From Hofstenia miamia (Eukaryota; Xenacoelomorpha; Acoela), in NCBI GenBank assembly GCA_004352715.1, contig SCFE01000041.1, positions 139,699 through 203,698 of the forward strand: a stretch of 64,000 nucleotides of DNA. Direction: 5' to 3'. Below are positions 1 to 64,000 of this stretch, in pieces (within the stretch, counting starts at the first letter, position 1; every line of letters begins with the position of its first letter). A program made the translations under genes and the position numbers. A model generated the notes under the pieces. It saw only the letters and a list, made by a program, of their open reading frames with translations, was not told the origin of the DNA and searched no databases.

Positions 1-1280
1 ATATATATATATATAAGTATGCATTATGTAAGACAAATAAACTATATTTTTTAGAATAATGCGATGTTATTGATGTTATGCTTTTTGCAAAAATATAAAC
101 AATTGAATCCTAATTTAAATTTTTGGCTCGGCACTCGTGAATTCCAGAAAATCCCAAACTGGATAAAGGATTATCTGTCATTTTGCTTCGTAAAAACAAT
201 TTAATCAACTAAAGGTAAGATAAACGTCTTTCATATACAACACTTGTACGTGGTAAAACAAGAGAAATTGAAATCAATTTATAAAGATATGGAAATGGAT
301 CTGTATATGTTTTCATGGATGCATATAGTTTATTCATTACCAAATTTAAAGTCTTCCCTGACTTTCATTAACCCAATATTTTTATTCACTTAATACCTAG
401 TTTCATTTATGAACATGTGGTGTTGCCATTTGTAATAAGTAAGTCAAAATGCAAATCAGAAACACCCAGTAAAACTCAATAATATATGCATGTATTAAAC
501 TTTTAAACATTGTTTTCTAAAATTTAGGTTGTTATGAGATCTTGCCTTACATGTATAGTAAATAATGAACTTCTTTTGTTATTAAAATAACTCACAAAGT
601 ACGTGCATGCAAATATTGATTTATGCTTTTTTTAGAAATGGCTGCTGCAAGAAAGCATATTGCTAATTAAGATGTCATCTCAGCCTTGGGTGATGGCAAT
701 GGCGTAGCTACCAGTAACTATGTATCGGCGACACAAAATGGACCAGTGCACACTCGTCAATACTGCTGGATGAAAAATGATTTGTGCTGGATTATAACAT
801 GGAAGTTTTGAATCCTAGTGCTATGACACCATAAAGTTATGTCATGATGTAGTTGAATATGAAAAGTTGCGAAATATTTTTAATGTCATGTAAAGATAGC
901 AATCAGAATCGATTTTCTTACGATTTTCTTTCAAAAGGAAATATTTCATGTAATGATAGTTGTAATAACGAGTGAGTACAAAAAAATTGGACAAAGTTCA
1001 AAACAAATTTCCTGGAATACGAAAAATTCTGTTTTAATGAATTTCATTGGTAGACTGTTAATAAGCATACACAAAACAATTTTTAAACATACATCGCTGA
1101 AGTTTATTATTTTGAGACTATATTTAAGATGAATAAGCAACAACTTCTCTGAGAGCGCATCATACAATTCTATGATCAACATAAAAGCAATGGAAAAAGG
1201 TATGTGGTGAACCATTTCATGCATGAGAATATTGCAGAAAGAAAAAAACAGCTTCAGGGACATTGGCCTCATATTGAAAA
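1..1280. other. Gene-free stretch at the window edge
   Basis: Begins with a short AT microsatellite (1-15). Part of 640-1280 is probably the decayed upstream portion of the piggyBac remnant that follows, but I cannot align it reading by eye. No CFAP46 exon was found. Confidence 0.4.
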
Positions 1281-1517
1281 ATGTACAATCAACAAATGGG
1301 TGGCATTGACCTATGTGATAGAATGACCCTACTACACAAGTATTCCATCAAATACAAAAATGGTACATTTACATATGCCTGGGTTTTGTACAAAGGAAAC
1401 ATCAATCAACTAAATGTGGCAGAAACGTCTATGAAATTGAGTGGATTCCAAGTTAAGGTTGAGTCTGCCTTGATCAAAGCTGGGAAGAAAAATCGTTTCC
1501 TGGCGTCTTTTTCGTGA
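1281..1517 (+). pseudogene. PiggyBac transposase remnant, C-terminal part
   Basis: The frame begins YNQQMGGIDLCDRM, the hallmark (YN..MGGVDL.D) around the last catalytic Asp of piggyBac/PGBD transposases, followed by AWVLYKGN, which matches the family's later AWLLY block with a deletion between them. Only 78 codons remain of a protein usually about 550-600 long. Not functional. Confidence 0.75.
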
Positions 1518-2315
1518 CGATGTTAATGATAAATAATCTATGTCACATTCAGTTTCGTCATCTTCATTCATGAAGAGTAATAAATTTTTCTTTGCAAAAT
1601 ATTATTGTCATTAAAAAGTAGGAGGTACTGTCACGATATAAAAAAGAAGAGATTATTTGACATCAATTAATGCAATATTATAAAAATATAGTTTGCGTAA
1701 TATTCTATAACATTAGCACTATCCCTCTATCCACATATCTTGAAAGCTAAGGAAACTCACCAGGTTTCAGGTAGTTTAAATGTTTGTTTATCCGAGGGCA
1801 CAGTCTTTGTTATTTTTGTGAAAATTTTTGCATATTTTTTCCCACAAAATATAAGTAAGGAAAGCAAGAAAATTATATTTGATCACTTAGGAATGAATTC
1901 TAATAAAAGACAATATTTCCAACAGCTAAGATCAATATTCAATTGACTTCAAAAACCTCAAATTTAGGTAATCAAAACTGGACATTCGAAATTGATAGTC
2001 TTGAAATGAAGAATATATGTGTAAAGTTTCGCGTTAATATAATAACATTCAGAGTTACATATAAGAGGAAAAAACTCTTCTTCCACAGGCTTGAGGAGTC
2101 CATGGAAGCCAAAAAATAAACCGAAAATCAACTTTTAATATATTATCACCTTCATTCATTATAAAAAATCAATCGTTTTGAATGATATTCAAAAGTGACC
2201 ACAGTGCAATTTTCTAAATGATTCTTTTTGTAAAACACAATCAAAGAAGCAAAAAGCTTTTTATCAATATTAACTGTCACGACTCATTTACATTCAGTTG
2301 TCATAAATTATGAAG
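1518..2315. other. Gene-free stretch
   Basis: AT-rich CFAP46 intron or flank; nothing recognised. Confidence 0.4.
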
Positions 2316-2567
2316 TGCCCTAATAAGGAAATTAACGATTAAGATGAACAAAATATATTTAAATATCAAAGAAAAAATCTATCACTACTAGGGATCTACA
2401 ATGAATTTTGTATTCCAATTCTTGTAATGCATATATGCCCTAATAAGGCAATTAACGATTAAGATGAACAAAATATATTTAAATATCAAAGAATATCAAA
2501 GAAAAAATCTATCACTACTAGGGATCTACAATGAATTTTGTATTCCAATTCTTGTAATGCATATATG
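2316..2567. repeat. Direct tandem duplication of about 120-130 bp
   Basis: The segment starting tgccctaataagg at 2316 is repeated at 2436 almost base for base. The second copy has one substitution and a 10-bp internal duplication (atatcaaaga). Recent local duplication. Confidence 0.9.
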
Positions 2568-2722
2568 CTAACTGTGTCTTGTTGGCTTGGTTATTTGAAG
2601 ATTTACTAAAAAACCATTTCAAAAGAATGAACTATTTTCAGTAATTGAAAATTTATGTTAATTAAATGAAAGATCTGCGGAAATTAAAAAAAGTAAATAG
2701 TGGCAATCTCAATATTCCTTAC

Positions 2723-60758
<58,036 letters not shown>

Positions 60759-62424
60759 CTAAATTGAAAATAAATTAGCAGTCACAGTTGGGTTTTTATT
60801 GTTATGGAAAAATTCAAACAGAACTGATATATGGATTAATATATACTTGTATATACGTAAGTGCATGGCATGCGATATACGTATACATTTGTAATAGTTT
60901 AAATTAGATTAAATAAACAGCTCTAGTTTAACCCTTCGATACGACAGAGAATGCACGACTTGGAGCCCAGTAGTTTACAAATCTTCGCAAAATTGGAATA
61001 AAAAATCATAATTTCTTCAAAGTTATTTTTACGAAGACACATTACACTTCCATTCTTAATACGCTTTTTGCTAACTTGAAAGATTGCTTTTTATTATCTA
61101 ATTAACTGAAAAGGCATTTCTATCAAAAAGAAAGAATCAGTTTTCACCCCATTTATACAAATGGTGACATGTTCTACAAAATAATTTAAGTGACAAAGTT
61201 GAAGTATTTAATCCTGACTCAACTATACTTGCCGGCGAGTGTATTGGTTCAATTTCGAAATTATCGAGCAGTTTTCATCACCATATGATTTTTCAAAAAA
61301 ATTGAATTGTTCAATCCCAAATTTTAAGTCTAATAAAAACACGTACGTAGTTCTAATTAACAGACTTTTATGAATATGACTTTGAAATTGAAACACACAA
61401 TTTAAAGACGGGTAATTCTTTAAAGAAAATGCGATATTTAATATCAAAGTACATACTAAAAATCTCAACCTTTGCGTAAATCTACTGCATAAAGCTGTTC
61501 GTAATTGGTTAAATTCAGACGAAATTCAAACGATAATTTTATTAAACAATTATGAAATTCACTTACCTAAATTGAATTTTAGATATACAATGCATGGTCA
61601 CATCAAAATTCGATATAATTACAAATTTAAAACGATTGTATTTTGTTGGGCCGAAATTCATTTTGCTAACGAATGGGGACTATTTATGCATATTTGAAAA
61701 CACAATATTCGCAGCCGAACCAACAGCGATTATTTTTTTGTGATTAATTCTGTACAACGTACAATTTCGAGAATACTGGACTGAAACAATTAGTAGGGTT
61801 TCTCGTGGCCAGATTTACTTCAAAACTATGCCATAGACTCACTCTGTTCGTAGAAACATTTGATCTACAATGTAGTGAGTACTATTACTTAAAATATCAA
61901 AAAGGGTTGACAAGATGTTTTTTAGTTTGCAATGCACCTTCGATTAAATCAATTTAGCCAACCAAAAAAGCTGCAAATTATGTTTTGAAAAAAACTATAT
62001 TATACCTATCTGACAAGTTGATAATCCTAATGTGCTACCCACACTCCTAAGGTTTTACTAAAAAGAATTTCAACGGTCTAGTCCTGTGTAAACTCATGTT
62101 CACATTATATTTCCCTTAATCATGATAAATATGTTGATATTTTAAAATGTGCAGTATGCCGACACAAAACCGAGGTTAATAAGCAATTTCGTAAAGAAAG
62201 CACGAAACCATAGCAGCAGTTGCTATTTACCGGAGAAATACATGTATACGAGGTCAACATAATAAACAAATAAGTAACTGAACAGCAGATAGTGACAGCA
62301 GCATTGCCTGAGGCAGGTAGCAATTCAAAGATCATAGTTGCTGAGATACGTTACAAATGGCTGCAACACTGCTGGAGAACCCCAAAATACAGACAGCGCG
62401 TCGCTGACTGACCGTTGTACCTTG
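60759..62424. other. CFAP46 intron upstream of exon A
   Basis: AT-rich; a TTAACCCTTCG, piggyBac-end-like, at 60929. No upstream exon found by eye. Confidence 0.45.
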
Positions 62425-63241
62425 CAGTGTTAACCATTTAAATGAATCGTTTTAAATGGTTTTAAACGTCGTTTAAATCAGCCGTTTGTTTAAATGCAGC
62501 AGTCACTTAAACGATTTCGTTTAAACTTTGTTTATTTGACAGGCTTTATTGAAACGGCAGGTTGAGGGCATCTAAAACGTAGTAACCAAGCAATAAATAG
62601 CCTATTGACACTTAATGAATTGCTTTTAATCAATTTTTATTTGATTACCAATTTGAGATAAAATCAAAATTTTATCGTAAGTAAACCTGAATAAATCAGA
62701 TATTGTTGTCTAGGCATATGTTGCAAAAGAGCAAAACATATGCGGATATTCCTACTGTAGTAATTCAAACCAATATCTTAGATGTTCAGGTGTTGTAGAT
62801 ATATCAAGCGAACACAAATGCTGGTGTCCAATGCCATATAAACTACTGGCCTCAACTGAAAATTATCTAGAAGAAACTTTATAGAAAAAAACGGCTTTTG
62901 AATTATTTGCTGAAATTACTAACTTCCGCAGCTCAGAATAGTAGCATGATACCTGCTCAAAATTTTATCCTTCCCAATTAACTGCTATAAGTCATTGCCT
63001 ACAGGCTTCATTCTTTTTTAGTAGAAACAGGATTTCAATTGATACTATCTGAAATAAACGTATTGCGATGAAACCTAAGCAGACCATAGATTAATTGATT
63101 TGAATATACTTACTTTTTTGCATAAATCATAGTTTGAATGCAGTTTGTTTATTCAAATTAGTTTAGGCTATCGTTTAATTAAAATTTCATAAATTAATTG
63201 AATTTAAACAGTTTAAATGTATATTTAAATAGGCAACACTG
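62425..63241. mobile_element. hAT-type non-autonomous element (817 bp)
   Basis: Ends CAGTGTTAACCATTTAAATG and (complement) CAGTGTTGCCTATTTAAATA; flanks gtaccttg (62417-62424) and acaccttg (63242-63249), 6 of 8 identical. The left subterminal region is packed with GTTTAAA/ATTTAAAC motifs that recur at the right end. Confidence 0.78.
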
Positions 63242-63482
63242 ACACCTTGGGGTATCTTCCTACTTACTAGACCTTAATGGCATAACTAGGGCGATCCAAA
63301 AATAAATACGGTCAAAATAAAATCAAATAATGGGCATAAAAAATGGTCCTTCTTAGCAATTATATTTATATTTTGCTCTCTACTTAGGAAAAAGTAGAAT
63401 CCACAAAATATTTTATCATGCAAGCACACGAAGAATTTTGATTTTAAAGAAGACAGGTGTGCTCTTCAGGACGAACTCGAGA

Positions 63483-63709
63483 AAAACACGTTGGATATCA
63501 AATTTCACAAGAGAAGGCCTTTGTCCAGCAACGTTTGCCAAATCCATACATGCATGGCCACAACATGTTCTGTTGAGAGAAGTTTCTCACTCTTGAAGAA
63601 ACTACTTCGCAAGGATAGAATTCTTCAGCTTAAAAATGTCCCGAATCTTTTATTTTTCAATTTAATCATTGAAATTATTGATATAACTCACTTTCTCAAC
63701 CTTGATTGA
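63483..63709 (+). pseudogene. hAT transposase remnant (C-terminal dimerisation domain)
   Basis: Reads MATTCSVERSFSLLKKLLRK DR then NVPNLLFFNLI, the hAT dimerisation signature (A.....ERSFS.L...L..DR). Similar in type to, but not the same sequence as, the remnant at 33903. No upstream transposase is recognisable. Confidence 0.75.
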
Positions 63710-63851
63710 CTGCTTTTTCATTAAATCAAAATGCAGTCAAAATTTTGAAATTGGTAAGGTCAAAAAATGGGACTGTATTAGGTCAAAATTGCGTCACCCT
63801 AATGACAACATTATTTATTAAAAGAAAGCAACTGACTCAAAGCTTAACTCA

Positions 63852-64000
63852 TAGGCGTACGGGGCAGGGGGGGTTGCAGCCCCTACATTGTAAATTTTTT
63901 GGCGGAAATTCGGGCAAAAATTAATATATTAGGGAAAAAGAAAAATCCAATCACTTATTAAACATTACAATTCTCTTCCATTGGCGCCAAATGCAAGAAT
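63852..64000. mobile_element. Left end of a hAT-like element running off the window
   Basis: TAGGCGTACGGGGCAGGGGG followed by a GCAGCCCC block, related in style to the ends at 51991 and 56930. The right end is beyond 64000. Confidence 0.5.

Overview
This is AT-rich animal nuclear DNA (about two-thirds A+T or more by eye). It has (AT)n microsatellites, five runs of N that all lie inside such microsatellites, canonical GT-AG introns and many decayed DNA transposons. There is no bacterial gene organisation. The two genes point to a ciliated metazoan, probably an invertebrate; the sequence does not allow a firm clade call.

One minus-strand gene spans almost the whole window. Thirteen exons between 60758 and 2723 (A to N in transcription order, with F unassigned) encode about 700 residues of the middle of CFAP46 (TTC40), a large TPR protein of the C1d projection of the axonemal central pair. 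Splice sites and reading phase agree at every junction except E to G, where at least one small exon is missing. The gene enters from above 60758 and leaves below 2723. Its introns range from 44 nt to 19.4 kb and hold nearly all the repeats.

Nested on the plus strand inside the 19.4 kb intron between CFAP46 exons M and N is a second gene at 13695-20111. Its five exons join in frame into a complete 374-residue class A (rhodopsin-like) GPCR. It carries most family landmarks but has ERF instead of DRY and a Ser where the CWxP Trp should be. No ligand can be assigned.

The rest is repeat-derived. I see seven or more short hAT-type non-autonomous elements with inverted ends, most with an 8-bp target duplication (4803, 8629, 9490, 15807, 29078, 51991, 62425). 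There are also four mariner elements (22834, 42391, 54096, 57871), two Tc1 elements (35563, 49076), a piggyBac-type element flanked by TTAA (45439), and decayed piggyBac and hAT transposase remnants. No transposase looks functional.

Two features are probably technical. An exact 19-base Tn5/Nextera mosaic end lies at 26093-26111, and a perfect 57-bp repeat straddles a single N at 46927. Both question local contiguity. I did not find a new biological system; the most distinctive biology is the antisense-nested orphan-like GPCR inside an axonemal gene.
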